From: an uncultured Algibacter sp.
GTDB lineage: Bacteria > Bacteroidota > Bacteroidia > Flavobacteriales > Flavobacteriaceae
Reading direction: 5' to 3'
Assembly (NCBI GenBank): GCA_947499935.1
Contig: CANMQH010000003.1
Location: 62,001 to 126,000 of the forward strand
DNA: 64,000 bases
Position 1 is the stretch's first letter; each line of letters begins with the position of its first letter. Below the pieces are notes generated by a model. That model made no database searches. It was not told the DNA's origin and saw nothing but the letters and a program-made list of their open reading frames with translations. The position numbers and the translations under genes were made by a program. Of this stretch, positions 8,921-18,883 are shown piece after piece.

Positions 8921-9766
8921 ATGAAAATTACTAACATTATTCTCTCACTGTTATTAGTGATATTATCAATTAGTTGTAAAGAAAGTGCAGAAAAACCTTC
9001 TATTAAGGATAATTCAACTCGACAAGTAGAAGAAGCACCAGTAGAAGATTACAGCGATATCCCAGCAGATGAACTACACAAGCATATATTGGCACATTAT
9101 GATTTAAGACAGTACAAGATTGGTAAATCTAAGCTTAAGGTGTTGATTGAGAGTCGTCCGGATTTAATAGATTCTTTGAATTTAGAAGTGTTACAAAATG
9201 ATTTCGATTTAAAGCTATCTGAAATAAAGCAAAAAGAAGAAGCTTTAATTGAAAGAGAACGAAAAATGAGAATGCCAAATGCTACAAAAAGGATGAAAAT
9301 TTCTAAAGAAAATGGACTAACGATTTATGAAGATACCACAACACCAGAGTTTGATTCAACAGAATCTTTCCATGCGTATTATACTAAAGATAATGTTGGC
9401 GTATTAAAATTGTATTTAAAAATACGATATATTGATACACAATGGCTTAATATAGAGAGTTATATTGTTACGGTGGATCAGTTAGATTATGATTTAACAG
9501 GGCCAATAGAGCAGATTGAAACTAGAGGTAAAAAGAAATATAAGCATGAAATTTTGGATGTAGCTATAGATACAGTAGAAAAACTAGAGCTTATAAATGC
9601 GGTTGCCAGTGGAGAAAATGCAACTGCGGTATATGTAGGTAAGTCTACATACAAAAAACGAGATATTTCTAAAGACCAACAATTAGCAATAAGGAACGTC
9701 ATAGATGCATATCTGTTTGAAGCAGATATGACCATGGGAGATTTAAAAACAAGTTTAGGCAGTTAA
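8921..9766 (+). CDS. lipoprotein of unknown function in the amt cluster
   Basis: 281 residues. An SPII signal with lipobox LSISC gives lipid attachment at Cys19. An acidic low-complexity linker follows (residues 25-48), then a helical, charged region up to 120 with KLSEIKQKEEALIERERKMR that could be a short coiled coil. The rest is mixed alpha/beta (VGVLKLYLKIRYIDTQW). The second half resembles no catalytic family that I recognise. The gene starts 23 bp after amt and ends 18 bp before another exported protein, so a three-gene transcript is likely. The absence of an export signal such as SDDD right after the cysteine gives no clear outer-surface sorting. Confidence 0.75.
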   Translation: MKITNIILSLLLVILSISCKESAEKPSIKDNSTRQVEEAPVEDYSDIPADELHKHILAHYDLRQYKIGKSKLKVLIESRPDLIDSLNLEVLQNDFDLKLSEIKQKEEALIERERKMRMPNATKRMKISKENGLTIYEDTTTPEFDSTESFHAYYTKDNVGVLKLYLKIRYIDTQWLNIESYIVTVDQLDYDLTGPIEQIETRGKKKYKHEILDVAIDTVEKLELINAVASGENATAVYVGKSTYKKRDISKDQQLAIRNVIDAYLFEADMTMGDLKTSLGS

Positions 9767-9784
9767 TTACAACTCATGTATATT

Positions 9785-10834
9785 ATGAAATTTTTGTTCA
9801 AAAGTATAGCAGTACTGCTTTTTAGTCTCACTTTACAAGGTCAAAATAATTCTAGTTTTGTTTTTAATTCTAAAATTAATGAGATCGTTTATGAGAGGTC
9901 TAATGATGCTGATTATTCAATTTTTAATTTTAATATAGAAACATTTTCTAAGAGTGTTGAAACAAATATTAAAGTAACGTCTCCCGCATATAGAAAAGCT
10001 TCAGCTTTGTTGAAGAAAGCTGTAGAAGACAGTATTGCTGCAAATGATCAAAAAAAAGTAATATTCAAGCAAAAAAGTGAAACGGCCTTAATAGAAGCAA
10101 ATATTAATAAATACTTGACTTCTAAAGATGGTTATGAATCTAAAAAGCAGTTCTTAAAAAAAGCTCAAAAAATTTCAGATAAATATGGCTTAAAACACCT
10201 TATTTATGCAGATGCACAAGTAAATTCTAAATTTAAGAGTAAGTTTTTTGTGTTATCGGCCAATGCTTTAGATTTAAAAATTCATTTAAAAAAAGAATTG
10301 CCTAAAATTAGGCAATCTGTAGCATCTATTAAAGCACCAAAAGTAGATAATACGGCTATTTATAATCGTATAAATTCGTCTAGGGCTAAACTTGTAAAAA
10401 CTAAGAAATATATAACGATAGCTGGTAAGCCAAAAGTAACAAGTTACGATATTCTAATGGTTAAAGAGCTTGTTAAAAGGCCACATCTTATTTTTATTGG
10501 AAATTATAGAAATCTAGGTAAATATTATATTGCAAAATTAGGTAACGCCTATAAAGAAGGGCAATTAGTTTCTGTGTTAGAAGCTCAAAGAGCAAAACTA
10601 AGCGAAAAGGATTTTTTGTATAAAGAAGCGTTTGTTTATTTACAACCTATTGGAGCAAAAGGTAATTACTTAGTCGAACCTAAGTTTTTAGAGGATTATG
10701 CAGTAAATAAAATTGCTGTATCAGATGATTATAGAGGAAAAACAAAATTTGCACCAAAAATTTACCTAAATCCTAAAGACAGACAGTTTGATGAGATAAT
10801 TTATGAATACAATAAATCTCAGCTTAATGATTAG
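9785..10834 (+). CDS. exported protein of unknown function in the amt cluster
   Basis: The ATG at 9785 is chosen over one three codons upstream (9776) because it places a classic signal peptide at the start (MKFLFKSIAVLLFSLTLQG, cut near QNN). The mature part is basic and lysine-rich, with a helical stretch around 80-140 (KSETALIEANINKYLTSKDG) and a long beta/alpha tail with RPHLIFIGNYRNLGKYYI. No enzyme motif or sorting domain is visible. It is the last gene of the amt-lipoprotein set and ends about 70 bp before a terminator that faces the other way. I do not recognise the family. Confidence 0.7.
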   Translation: MKFLFKSIAVLLFSLTLQGQNNSSFVFNSKINEIVYERSNDADYSIFNFNIETFSKSVETNIKVTSPAYRKASALLKKAVEDSIAANDQKKVIFKQKSETALIEANINKYLTSKDGYESKKQFLKKAQKISDKYGLKHLIYADAQVNSKFKSKFFVLSANALDLKIHLKKELPKIRQSVASIKAPKVDNTAIYNRINSSRAKLVKTKKYITIAGKPKVTSYDILMVKELVKRPHLIFIGNYRNLGKYYIAKLGNAYKEGQLVSVLEAQRAKLSEKDFLYKEAFVYLQPIGAKGNYLVEPKFLEDYAVNKIAVSDDYRGKTKFAPKIYLNPKDRQFDEIIYEYNKSQLND

Positions 10835-10904
10835 TTAGTTGTTTATAGTTAGCTTTATCGTTGAGGTAATGAATCTATTGAATATTGAATAAATTTGGAA
10901 GCTT

Positions 10905-10953
10905 TAAAAAAAATAACCAAAGCTCAGAGTTAGTTAGATACTAAACTTTGGTT
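10905..10953 (-). terminator. terminator of the ABC exporter gene
   Basis: On the minus strand AACCAAAG (complement of 10946-10953) pairs with CTTTGGTT (complement of 10915-10922) and is followed by a T-rich run covering 10905-10914. A second, weaker dyad, GTTTCTAA/TTAGAAAC, lies at 10998-11017. Confidence 0.7.
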
Positions 10954-11029
10954 GATGTTTCTTGAGATTTTAATCAAAGTTTGATTTAAAAATCGTCGTT
11001 TCTAATTATTTAGAAACTAGCACATAACC

Positions 11030-12865
11030 TTATTCAAAGCTTTGCATATCCACTAATTTTTTATAGATACCATTTTGAGCTATAAGTTCTTTGTGTCTAC
11101 CTTGTTCTGCTATTTCGCCTTTATGCATCACTATAATATTATCTGCATTTTGAATAGTGGATAATCGGTGTGCAATTACAATAGATGTTCTGTTTTTCAT
11201 CATATTCTCTAATGCCACTTGTACCAAACGTTCGCTTTCTGTATCTAGTGCCGATGTGGCTTCATCTAAGACCATTATTGGTGGACTTTTAAGAACAGCA
11301 CGAGCAATGCTTAAACGTTGTTTTTGTCCCCCCGATAATTTGTTTCCGGAGTCTCCAATATTGGTATGGATACCTTTTGGTAAGTCTTTAACAAACTCCC
11401 ATGCATTGGCAACTTTTAAAGCATCAATTACTTCTTGCTCTGTAGCGTTTTCTTTTCCAATACAAATATTGTTGTATATGGTATCGTTAAAGAGTATAGA
11501 ATCTTGTGTAACCAACCCTAATAAGTTTCTTAGTGAATGTTTGGTCATGTTTCTTATATCTTCACCATCAATGGTAATACTACCATTTGTAACATCATAA
11601 AAACGTGTAACCAAATTTGCTATAGTACTTTTTCCGCTACCAGACTGACCAACTAAAGCTACACTTTGTCCTTTAGGTATGGAAATATTGAAGTTTTTTA
11701 GAACCAATTCATCTTCATATTTAAAAGAAACATTGTTTAGTTTTACAACATCGTTAAAATGTTTAAAGTTTTTAGCATTGGGTGTGTCTTTTAAAACAGA
11801 TTCTGTATTTAAAATATCTAAAACACGATCAGCAGATGCATTACCAGTTTTAACTTTATAACTCGCTTTACTAATAGCTTTTGCAGGTGTTAATATATTA
11901 TAAGCCAATGCCATGTAGGTTATAAACTCATCTGCAGTTAGGGTATTGTCTACTAATACCATTTTGCCTCCATAAAGTAATATGACTGCTATAACAACAA
12001 TACCTAAAAACTCTGATGTTGGTGATGCTAAATTTTGGCGATGCGCTAAATTATTTGAGAATTTAAATAGTCTCGATGTTGAATTTGTAAATATTTTATT
12101 GAATTTACTTTCGGCATTAAAGCCTTTAATAACCTTTAAACCATTAAGGGTTTCATCTAAAACAGAAAGAAACATACCACTTTCTACTTGCACTCTGTTA
12201 GAATGTTTTTTTAAACTTTTACCAACTCTAGAGATTATAAAACCTGAAATAGGTATAAATACAAAAACAAAAATAGTAAGGTTTACACTAATGGTAAACA
12301 TAACTATTATGGTAAATAGTATGGTTAATGGCTCTCTTACTAAAAGCTCTAAAATGGCTAATAGAGAATTTTGAATTTCATTAACATCCCCAGATATCCT
12401 TGCTATAATGTCACCTTTTCTTTTTTCAGAAAAATAAGAAATAGGCAATTCTACTGTTTTATTATACAATTCGTTTCTTATATCTTTTAAAATACCATTT
12501 CTTAAAAAGGTTAGAAAATAATTAGAAAAGTAACCTGCAACATTTTTTAGTAAAAATGTTGTGAGTACAATACAAATCATTAAAATCAATACACTGTATT
12601 GACCATCTGTTTCAATCTTTTGCGTTATAAAGTAATTTAAAGAATCTTCGAGATAATTTTTGTATTCAAAAATACCATCATAATTACTACTAACAGGCTT
12701 TACTTTAATACGTTTGGCTGTTTGTAATAACACCTTTAACATAGGCATTAATGACACAAAGGATAATGTACCAAAAAGCGCATAAAGTATGTTGAAAAAG
12801 ATATTTAAAACAGCATACCTTTTGTAAGGAATAATAAAACGAGAAAGCTTCTTTATATAATCCAT
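11030..12865 (-). CDS. ABC exporter, MsbA/lipid-exporter type half transporter
   Basis: 611 residues: six membrane helices in an ABC transmembrane type 1 domain (about 1-320), then the nucleotide-binding domain. All ATPase motifs are intact: Walker A GQSGSGKST near 405, Q-loop VTQDSILF, signature LSGGQKQR near 510, Walker B IMVLDEATSALD near 532 and the switch histidine in IAHRLST near 565. It would work as a homodimer in the inner membrane, exporting a lipid or drug; lipid A core (MsbA-like) is possible but unproven. Its ATG overlaps the TAA of the upstream phosphomutase gene by one base (TAATG), so the two are translationally coupled. In Flavobacteriia this type is often annotated simply as an ABC transporter. 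Confidence 0.92.
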   Translation of the reverse strand: MDYIKKLSRFIIPYKRYAVLNIFFNILYALFGTLSFVSLMPMLKVLLQTAKRIKVKPVSSNYDGIFEYKNYLEDSLNYFITQKIETDGQYSVLILMICIVLTTFLLKNVAGYFSNYFLTFLRNGILKDIRNELYNKTVELPISYFSEKRKGDIIARISGDVNEIQNSLLAILELLVREPLTILFTIIVMFTISVNLTIFVFVFIPISGFIISRVGKSLKKHSNRVQVESGMFLSVLDETLNGLKVIKGFNAESKFNKIFTNSTSRLFKFSNNLAHRQNLASPTSEFLGIVVIAVILLYGGKMVLVDNTLTADEFITYMALAYNILTPAKAISKASYKVKTGNASADRVLDILNTESVLKDTPNAKNFKHFNDVVKLNNVSFKYEDELVLKNFNISIPKGQSVALVGQSGSGKSTIANLVTRFYDVTNGSITIDGEDIRNMTKHSLRNLLGLVTQDSILFNDTIYNNICIGKENATEQEVIDALKVANAWEFVKDLPKGIHTNIGDSGNKLSGGQKQRLSIARAVLKSPPIMVLDEATSALDTESERLVQVALENMMKNRTSIVIAHRLSTIQNADNIIVMHKGEIAEQGRHKELIAQNGIYKKLVDMQSFE

Positions 12866-14595
12866 TAAATTATATTCATATCTTTTAAAATGGCATCAAT
12901 TTTAGCATCTAGTTTAGCTTCGGTTTTTTTATAATCGTTTGTAGATGCTAAAGTAGTATTTGCACTTACGTAGAACTTTATTTTTGGTTCAGTTCCACTA
13001 GGTCTTAATGCGATTTGACTTCCGTCTTCAGTATAATAAATGATAACGTTAGATTTAGGAATATCTATTTTGCTAGTTGCTCCAGTTAACATATTTTTAG
13101 AAACGGATAAATCGTAATCCTCAAGTTTAACAACTTTAGTTCCATTAATTTCTTTTAAAGGATTTTCGCGCGCATCAATCATCATTTGTTTAATTTCTGC
13201 AGCGCCTTCAATACCTTTTTTAGTGATAGAGACTAGTTTTTCTTTATAGCAGCCGTGCTCTGTATATAGTTGGATAAGTTCTTTATAGAAAGAACTTCCT
13301 TTAGATTTTGTAATGGCTGCAATTTCGCAAGCTAGTAGGGTAGACGTTACTGCGTCTTTATCGCGTACAAAATCTCCTACCATGAAGCCAAAACTTTCTT
13401 CACCACCACCAATAAAATCAAGCTCAGGATAATCTTCAATAAGTTTAGCAATCCATTTAAAGCCAGTAAGTACAATTTTACTATCTACATTATATGATTC
13501 TGCTAATTTATTTAGCATAGGTGTAGAAACTATGGTGGTTGCTATAAATTCTTTACCCTTAATTTTACCCTCAGCTTGCCATAGTTTTAATAGAAAATCA
13601 GTCATCATAACCATAGTTTGATTTCCGTTTAACAATTGTAATTCGTTGTTAGAATTACGAACAGCTACGCCTAATCTATCGCAATCTGGGTCTGTACCAA
13701 TAACAATATCGGCTCCTACTTTGTTAGCCAATTCTAGAGCCATTTTTAAAGCAGCAGGCTCTTCTGGGTTTGGCGATTTAACGGTTGGGAAATCACCATC
13801 GGGTATTTCTTGTTCTTTTACAATATGGACATTTTTATAACCAGCACGTTTTAAAGTTTCTGGTACTGCTGTAATGGAGGTACCGTGAAGTGATGTAAAT
13901 ACAATCTTTAAATCGTCTTTGGCATTTTGTGTAGCACCTACAGAACCATTTTTAACAGATTCATCAATAAATTTATCATCAATATCTTTACCAATGTACT
14001 GTATTAAATCTGCATTAGCTTCAAATTTTATTTTTGAATATTCAGTATTATTAATAACATTGATAAGTGCAGCATCGTGTGGCGGTACTAATTGTCCGCC
14101 ATCTTGCCAATATACTTTATAACCATTATATTCTGGTGGGTTGTGCGATGCTGTTAATACAATACCACAGTGACAATTTAAATGTTTAACGGCAAAGGAT
14201 AACTCTGGAGTGGCACGTAAATCTTCAAATAGATAAACTTCAATACCGTTTGCCGAAAACACATCGGCAACAACTTTAGCTAAGGTTTTACTGTTATGTC
14301 TACAATCGTAAGCTATTACAGCCTTTAAAGGTTCTTTAGGGAATGATTTGTGTAAATAATCGCTTAGACCTTGTGTGCTTTTTCCAAGTGTATATTTGTT
14401 AATTCTATTGGTGCCTACGCCCATAACGCCACGCATACCTCCTGTGCCAAATTCTAAATCTTTATAAAAACTCTCTTCTAGATCTTTTGGATTGTTAGCA
14501 ATGCTATCTTTTATAGAAGTTTGTGTTTTTTCATCAAACGTAGAAGTTAGCCATGTGTTTATTCTATCTAAAATTTTTGGTTCTATGTGTATCAT
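12865..14595 (-). CDS. phosphoglucomutase/phosphomannomutase family enzyme
   Basis: 576 residues, the usual length for the alpha-D-phosphohexomutase branch related to PgcA/PGM2. The four active-site regions are all present: the phosphoserine loop [13 protein letters not shown] with Ser150, the metal loop [11 protein letters not shown], the sugar loop GGGEESFGF and the phosphate loop [12 protein letters not shown]. It interconverts hexose 1- and 6-phosphates in the cytoplasm, feeding envelope polysaccharide and storage pathways. A -7 box TACTTTTG lies just upstream and the ABC exporter gene overlaps its stop, so they form one operon. Whether glucose or mannose phosphate is preferred cannot be told. 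Confidence 0.94.
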   Translation of the reverse strand: MIHIEPKILDRINTWLTSTFDEKTQTSIKDSIANNPKDLEESFYKDLEFGTGGMRGVMGVGTNRINKYTLGKSTQGLSDYLHKSFPKEPLKAVIAYDCRHNSKTLAKVVADVFSANGIEVYLFEDLRATPELSFAVKHLNCHCGIVLTASHNPPEYNGYKVYWQDGGQLVPPHDAALINVINNTEYSKIKFEANADLIQYIGKDIDDKFIDESVKNGSVGATQNAKDDLKIVFTSLHGTSITAVPETLKRAGYKNVHIVKEQEIPDGDFPTVKSPNPEEPAALKMALELANKVGADIVIGTDPDCDRLGVAVRNSNNELQLLNGNQTMVMMTDFLLKLWQAEGKIKGKEFIATTIVSTPMLNKLAESYNVDSKIVLTGFKWIAKLIEDYPELDFIGGGEESFGFMVGDFVRDKDAVTSTLLACEIAAITKSKGSSFYKELIQLYTEHGCYKEKLVSITKKGIEGAAEIKQMMIDARENPLKEINGTKVVKLEDYDLSVSKNMLTGATSKIDIPKSNVIIYYTEDGSQIALRPSGTEPKIKFYVSANTTLASTNDYKKTEAKLDAKIDAILKDMNII

Positions 14596-14617
14596 AATTA
14601 TGTTAAAAAGTAGAGCA

Positions 14618-14625
14618 CAAAAGTA
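14618..14625 (-). promoter_or_regulatory. -7 box of the phosphohexomutase operon
   Basis: The minus strand reads TACTTTTG here, a full match to TAnnTTTG, 22 bp before the ATG at 14595. A clear TTG -33 element was not found. Confidence 0.45.
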
Positions 14626-14693
14626 AACAATTGAAAAATAATATTATTTAAAATGGTGGTGTTTTGATTGGATTGGAACGATTTTATATTCCT

Positions 14694-15644
14694 TTAGTCT
14701 AAATTTAGTACATCTTTTACCAAATAACGTTTTTTGTCGTTTCTGTTTCTCAATGTCATTTCTCCTAAAAATCCAGCAACAAAAAATTGCGTACCAATAA
14801 CCATTGTAGAAAGTGCTAAGTAAAATTGTGGTCTTTGCGTAATTAATCTCCCAAAGGGGTTTAAATATAGTTTATCTATACCTAAATAAAGCGCAAAGCT
14901 AAAACCAATAGCAAACATAATAAAACCCAGAGCACCAAATAAGTGCATAGGACGTTTACCAAACCTAGATAAAAACCAAATGGTTATTAAATCTAGAAAA
15001 CCATGGATAAAGCGGTTCATACCAAATTTAGTCTCACCATATTTTCTGGCTTGGTGCAATACCACTTTTTCGCCAATTTTTGTAAAACCAGCATTTTTAG
15101 AAAGCACAGGGATATAACGATGCATTTCTCCATTAACATCAATATTTTTAATGACGTCTTTCTTGTAGGCTTTAAGTCCGCAATTAAAATCATTAAGCTT
15201 TACTCCAGATGTTTTTCTGGCAGCCCAATTGAATAATTTTGAAGGTAAATTTTTAGAAATAACAGAGTCATACCGTTTCTTTTTCCATCCAGAAACTAAA
15301 TCGAATCCATCGTTTACAATCATATTGTAAAGTTCTGGTATTTCGTCTGGATTATCTTGTAGGTCAGCATCCATGGTAATAATAACATCGCCTTCTGCTT
15401 TTTCAAAACCAGCATGTAAAGCTTGAGATTTTCCAAAATTCTTTAAAAAACGAATCCCTTTAACGTTATTGTCTTGTTCTGATAATGCTGAAATAATTTT
15501 CCAAGAATCATCAGTACTACCATCATCAATAAAAATGATTTCATAAGAAAAATGATTGGAAAGCATCACTTTTGCTATCCAATCATGCAATTCTGTTAAT
15601 GAGTCTTGTTCGTTAAGTAGTGGTATGACTACAGATATATTCAT
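14694..15644 (-). CDS. family 2 glycosyltransferase, DPM/GtrB-like
   Basis: 316 residues. The N-terminal GT-A fold carries VVIPLLNEQDSL, the nucleotide-binding IDDGSTDDSW (39-48) and the metal-binding DADLQD (93-98). Two C-terminal membrane helices (about 236-258 and 275-300) place it at the inner membrane, as in GtrB, ArnC and dolichol-phosphate mannose synthase relatives. It would transfer a sugar from a nucleotide donor to a polyprenyl phosphate. NFGKSQALHAGFEKA matches the family. A TACTTTTG -7 box (complement of 15670-15677) lies 26 bp before the start. Neighbours (phosphohexomutase, GlmU-like enzyme) suit envelope glycan work, though no single pathway is proven. Confidence 0.93.
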   Translation of the reverse strand: MNISVVIPLLNEQDSLTELHDWIAKVMLSNHFSYEIIFIDDGSTDDSWKIISALSEQDNNVKGIRFLKNFGKSQALHAGFEKAEGDVIITMDADLQDNPDEIPELYNMIVNDGFDLVSGWKKKRYDSVISKNLPSKLFNWAARKTSGVKLNDFNCGLKAYKKDVIKNIDVNGEMHRYIPVLSKNAGFTKIGEKVVLHQARKYGETKFGMNRFIHGFLDLITIWFLSRFGKRPMHLFGALGFIMFAIGFSFALYLGIDKLYLNPFGRLITQRPQFYLALSTMVIGTQFFVAGFLGEMTLRNRNDKKRYLVKDVLNLD

Positions 15645-15699
15645 CTAGAAATTTTGAAAAAGTAAAATTCAAAAGTACAGAATTTATTTCATCAATAAT

Positions 15700-16215
15700 C
15701 TATGCTTCTTTTTTCATTGCTAACCCAGCTATTAATGCATATATTAAACCAAATATGGCACTTAACGCAATCCAGATAGTACTGGTTAAAAATGGATTAG
15801 AAAATTTTTTGCCCATTTCAATACTTTTATCGACCATTTCTTCAGTCATTTTGGGGTTTTCTAGTAGTTTTTCTCGAGTTACCTCCATCATTTTATCATT
15901 AAATTCAGGATCTATGAAATAATTAAAAATAAGATTGTAAACGGTGAAAGTTATAGCACTAATTACTGCAATAATTAACCCTGTTTTTATAGCGTCACTT
16001 AAACTTAATAAATTACCATTATGTTTTTTATATTGGCTAATGGCATATACAATAACAACAGGGAAAATCAAGTAATATATGTACATAGGCCATTGAATGC
16101 CTTTAAGCTGCATTCCCGTAAAATATAAAATAGCTGTTATTACAATAAGTATAATACCTAAGATTAAACCATAATTTGTTGCAAATTTACCTGGAGATAG
16201 GTTTTTTGAATCCAT
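15700..16215 (-). CDS. DUF4199 family membrane protein
   Basis: 171 residues with four membrane helices, at about 12-34, 42-60, 76-98 and 145-167. A charged helical segment lies between the third and fourth (MMEVTREKLLENPKMTEEMV). The layout and the phrases GLILGIILIV and SLSDAIKTGLIIAVISAI match DUF4199, a family almost confined to Bacteroidota. No function is known. It lies 55 bp upstream of the glycosyltransferase on the same strand. A TATATTTG -7 box is present (complement of 16254-16261), 38 bp before its ATG. Confidence 0.85.
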   Translation of the reverse strand: MDSKNLSPGKFATNYGLILGIILIVITAILYFTGMQLKGIQWPMYIYYLIFPVVIVYAISQYKKHNGNLLSLSDAIKTGLIIAVISAITFTVYNLIFNYFIDPEFNDKMMEVTREKLLENPKMTEEMVDKSIEMGKKFSNPFLTSTIWIALSAIFGLIYALIAGLAMKKEA

Positions 16216-16306
16216 AATATTTAAATTAATTTGTTAGTTGTTTAGTTAGTATCCAAATATAGGAAAACGTTACATTTGTATTGTAAATAAAAAAATGTAA
16301 AAAGTA

Positions 16307-16336
16307 TTGTAGATTTATAAAAAATACTTAAATTTG
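16307..16336 (+). promoter_or_regulatory. promoter of rpmE2
   Basis: TTG (16307-16309), a 19-bp spacer and TAAATTTG (16329-16336) form a full Bacteroidota housekeeping promoter, 36 bp before the L31 start. Confidence 0.8.
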
Positions 16337-16372
16337 CACTTCCAAAATTGAAAAGAATTAAAGCATTTAGCG

Positions 16373-16624
16373 ATGAGAAAAGGTATACACCCAGAAAATT
16401 ATAGATTAGTAGCATTTAAAGATATGTCAAACGATGATGTGTTTTTAACAAAGTCTACTGCAGATACTAATGAGACCCTTGAAGTTGATGGTGTTGAATA
16501 TCCACTTATAAAAATGGAAATTTCAAGAACTTCACATCCATTTTACACGGGTAAATCTAAATTAGTTGATACCGCTGGTCGTATTGATAAATTTAAAACT
16601 AAATACGCTAAGTTTAAGAAATAA
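16373..16624 (+). CDS. rpmE2: 50S ribosomal protein L31, type B
   Basis: 83 residues, typical for type B L31. It begins [20 protein letters not shown] and ends in a lysine-rich tail. The four cysteines of zinc-binding L31 are absent, and [20 protein letters not shown] replaces them, so this is the zinc-independent form. In other bacteria the zinc-free form is induced when zinc is scarce. Here it has a strong constitutive-looking promoter and its own terminator, and no Zur-like palindrome was noticed, so it is probably the standard L31 of this organism. It stands as a single-gene transcript. Confidence 0.97.
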   Translation: MRKGIHPENYRLVAFKDMSNDDVFLTKSTADTNETLEVDGVEYPLIKMEISRTSHPFYTGKSKLVDTAGRIDKFKTKYAKFKK

Positions 16625-16647
16625 ATTAAGCAAAAATTTTATATTTG

Positions 16648-16679
16648 AAGCCTTCATATTTAATATTGAAGGCTTTTTT
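16648..16679 (+). terminator. terminator of rpmE2
   Basis: AAGCCTTCA (16648-16656) and TGAAGGCTT (16667-16675) make a 9-bp stem followed by a T run to 16679. Confidence 0.9.
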
Positions 16680-16758
16680 ATTATATACAATTAAGCTATT
16701 TTTGAAAGACCTTTGTGGTACTTAATACCTTTTGGCTTAACTAAATTTTAATTTAGAA

Positions 16759-17934
16759 ATGAATTATATCCTTTTTGATGGTCCTTCACGAAATAACTTG
16801 TTACCTTTTACATATACTAGGCCTGTTGCAGACATACGTATAGGTATTTTAACGATTAGAGAGAAATGGGAGGCTTATTTAGGGTCTACAACAACCACGG
16901 TAACAGAAGGTTATTTATCTGATAAATACCCAATGGTTGAAATGGAAGACAACGTGATGATAAATGCATCGTACCTTCCAAACATTCAATTGGTAGATTT
17001 GGTAAAGGATTTAAAAGAAAATCAAGCCATTTTTAATGGAGAGGATATGATAGCATTTTTTGCTAAAGAAGCCCAAGATGATATTGATTTCAATAATTTC
17101 GAGATTATCGAGTTTAAAACATCTGATGATAAAATAGAATATACTTGGGATATTTTTTCTAAAAACGGAATAGCCATAGAAAACGATTTTAATTTAATAA
17201 CATCTGACAGGATATCACAACCCATCCCGGAGAGTAATAATATTATAGCGCCAGAAAATATTTTTTTAGAAGAAGGTGCTAAATTAGAGTTTACTACACT
17301 TAATGCGAGTAATGGCCCAATTTATATAGGTAAGCATGCAGAAATTATGGAAGGGGCAATAATTCGTGGCCCATTTGCTTTATGCGACAATGCTACTGTA
17401 AAATTGGGAGCCAAAGTATATGGACCAACAACCATTGGACCGCATAGTAAAATAGGAGGCGAGGTAAATAATTCTGTTATTTTTGGCTTTTCTAATAAAG
17501 GTCATGATGGCTTTTTAGGTAATTCGGTCATAGGAGAATGGTGTAATTTAGGAGCAGATACAAATAACTCTAATCTAAAAAACAACTATGCCGAAGTGCG
17601 TTTATGGGATTATCAAACCGAAGGTTTTGCAAAAACAGGTTTGCAATTTTGTGGTTTAATGATGGGCGATCATAGTAAATGTGGTATAAACACCATGTTT
17701 AATACAGGCACCGTAGTTGGTGTAAGTGCTAATATTTTTGGTAGCGGATTTCCAAGAAATTTTGTGCCTAGTTTTAGTTGGGGTGGTCATAGTGGCTTTT
17801 CTACCTATTTAACTAAAAAGGCTTTTGAAGTAGCTAAAGTTGTGATGTCTAGACGACAAATTGAGTTTACTAAATTAGATGAAGACATTTTAGAGCATGT
17901 TTTTGAGGTCTCTAAAAAATTTAGAAAAGCTTAA
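16759..17934 (+). CDS. GlmU-like sugar nucleotidyltransferase/acetyltransferase
   Basis: 391 residues, matching the Bacteroidota GlmU substitute family (TIGR03991 type). The N-terminal half begins NYILFDGPSRNNLLPFTYTR, a divergent nucleotidyltransferase region. The C-terminal half is a left-handed beta-helix of hexapeptide repeats (IYIGKHAEIMEGAIIRGPFA, VKLGAKVYGPTTIGPHSKIG). It should make UDP-N-acetylglucosamine from glucosamine 1-phosphate for peptidoglycan and LPS. The normal GlmU P-loop GxGTRM near the N terminus is absent; FDGPSRNNLLPF takes its place, as known for this family. A TATTTTTG box (16697-16704) is a possible -7 element. It is followed by a 233-bp gap without any gene. Confidence 0.87.
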   Translation: MNYILFDGPSRNNLLPFTYTRPVADIRIGILTIREKWEAYLGSTTTTVTEGYLSDKYPMVEMEDNVMINASYLPNIQLVDLVKDLKENQAIFNGEDMIAFFAKEAQDDIDFNNFEIIEFKTSDDKIEYTWDIFSKNGIAIENDFNLITSDRISQPIPESNNIIAPENIFLEEGAKLEFTTLNASNGPIYIGKHAEIMEGAIIRGPFALCDNATVKLGAKVYGPTTIGPHSKIGGEVNNSVIFGFSNKGHDGFLGNSVIGEWCNLGADTNNSNLKNNYAEVRLWDYQTEGFAKTGLQFCGLMMGDHSKCGINTMFNTGTVVGVSANIFGSGFPRNFVPSFSWGGHSGFSTYLTKKAFEVAKVVMSRRQIEFTKLDEDILEHVFEVSKKFRKA

Positions 17935-18167
17935 ATTGTTATTTAGTTTTTCTCAAGAGTCATTTTTTTGAAATTATAGCATGGCTAATAGTTTTTTAAA
18001 TTTTAATTAGTCAAAAACAAACACAAAATCATATTTTTATTCTTACACGTTAGCGAAAAAAAGCTACAGATAAATTTGTTTTTCTTATATTAGTTATATT
18101 AAGATTGTTTTTTAGGTTAGGTTGTATATAGAATCAGAAACCGAATAAGCAGAATTATTAATTACAG

Positions 18168-18872
18168 ATGAGAATTGTATTCAATAATTTTTACAGATTT
18201 TCACTACTTTTCTTTGTAACCCTCATTGCAGATATTATAGTAAAAATAACCTTTGAAGTATCTATTTATAGATTTATTTCAAAGTCGTTGGTTATTATTT
18301 TATTGTCTGTTTTTTACATACTCAATCAAAAAGAGTCTTCTAAATTTAAGATGATTTATATGCTTGGGGCTTTGCTTTCTTACTGGATTGGAGACATGAT
18401 GCTTATACTACATAAAATAGAGGTTTATAATATGCTTGGGCTATCGTTTTTTATTATAGGTAAGCTATTTTACGTTTTTCGTTTTTCAAATAGCAAAGAT
18501 TTTGATTTATTGAAATTATTTCCCTTTTTAATTTTGTTTTTTTTCTATTTGGTCTCTGTTTTTATATTAATTCAGAATAACTTGAATGACTATTATTATC
18601 TTACTTTAGTTTATATTTTTGTGGGTTTAGTACTCATAATTTTTGCTTTGTTAAGAAAAAGTGAAGTAAATAATAGTAGTTATTACGTTGTGTTAATGGG
18701 CATATTATGTTCTGTTTTTTCAGATAGTATTACGGCCTTAAAATCATTTTATGATAAAGATTTTGCATTTCATATCGTCACTATTATGCTGTTTTATGGG
18801 TTGTCACAATATTTTATAGTTATGGGGATTGTAAAAGAAACTAATCCTGAAGTGTTGAAATTTAAAAAATAA
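18168..18872 (+). CDS. YhhN-like membrane protein
   Basis: 234 residues with about eight membrane helices. Three patterns suit the YhhN/TMEM86 family: LGALLSYWIGDMMLIL (helix with Gly-Asp), LGLSFFIIGKLFYVF, and MGILCSVFSDSITALKSF with a second Ser-Asp. Eukaryotic members are lysoplasmalogenases; the role of bacterial YhhN is unsettled. The protein is shorter in loops and very rich in Ile, Leu, Phe and Tyr. It is followed after 11 bp by a small membrane protein that starts with a Shine-Dalgarno-like AAGGAG at 18875-18880, rare in this phylum, so the two are probably co-translated. Confidence 0.6.
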   Translation: MRIVFNNFYRFSLLFFVTLIADIIVKITFEVSIYRFISKSLVIILLSVFYILNQKESSKFKMIYMLGALLSYWIGDMMLILHKIEVYNMLGLSFFIIGKLFYVFRFSNSKDFDLLKLFPFLILFFFYLVSVFILIQNNLNDYYYLTLVYIFVGLVLIIFALLRKSEVNNSSYYVVLMGILCSVFSDSITALKSFYDKDFAFHIVTIMLFYGLSQYFIVMGIVKETNPEVLKFKK

Positions 18873-18883
18873 GAAAGGAGATT

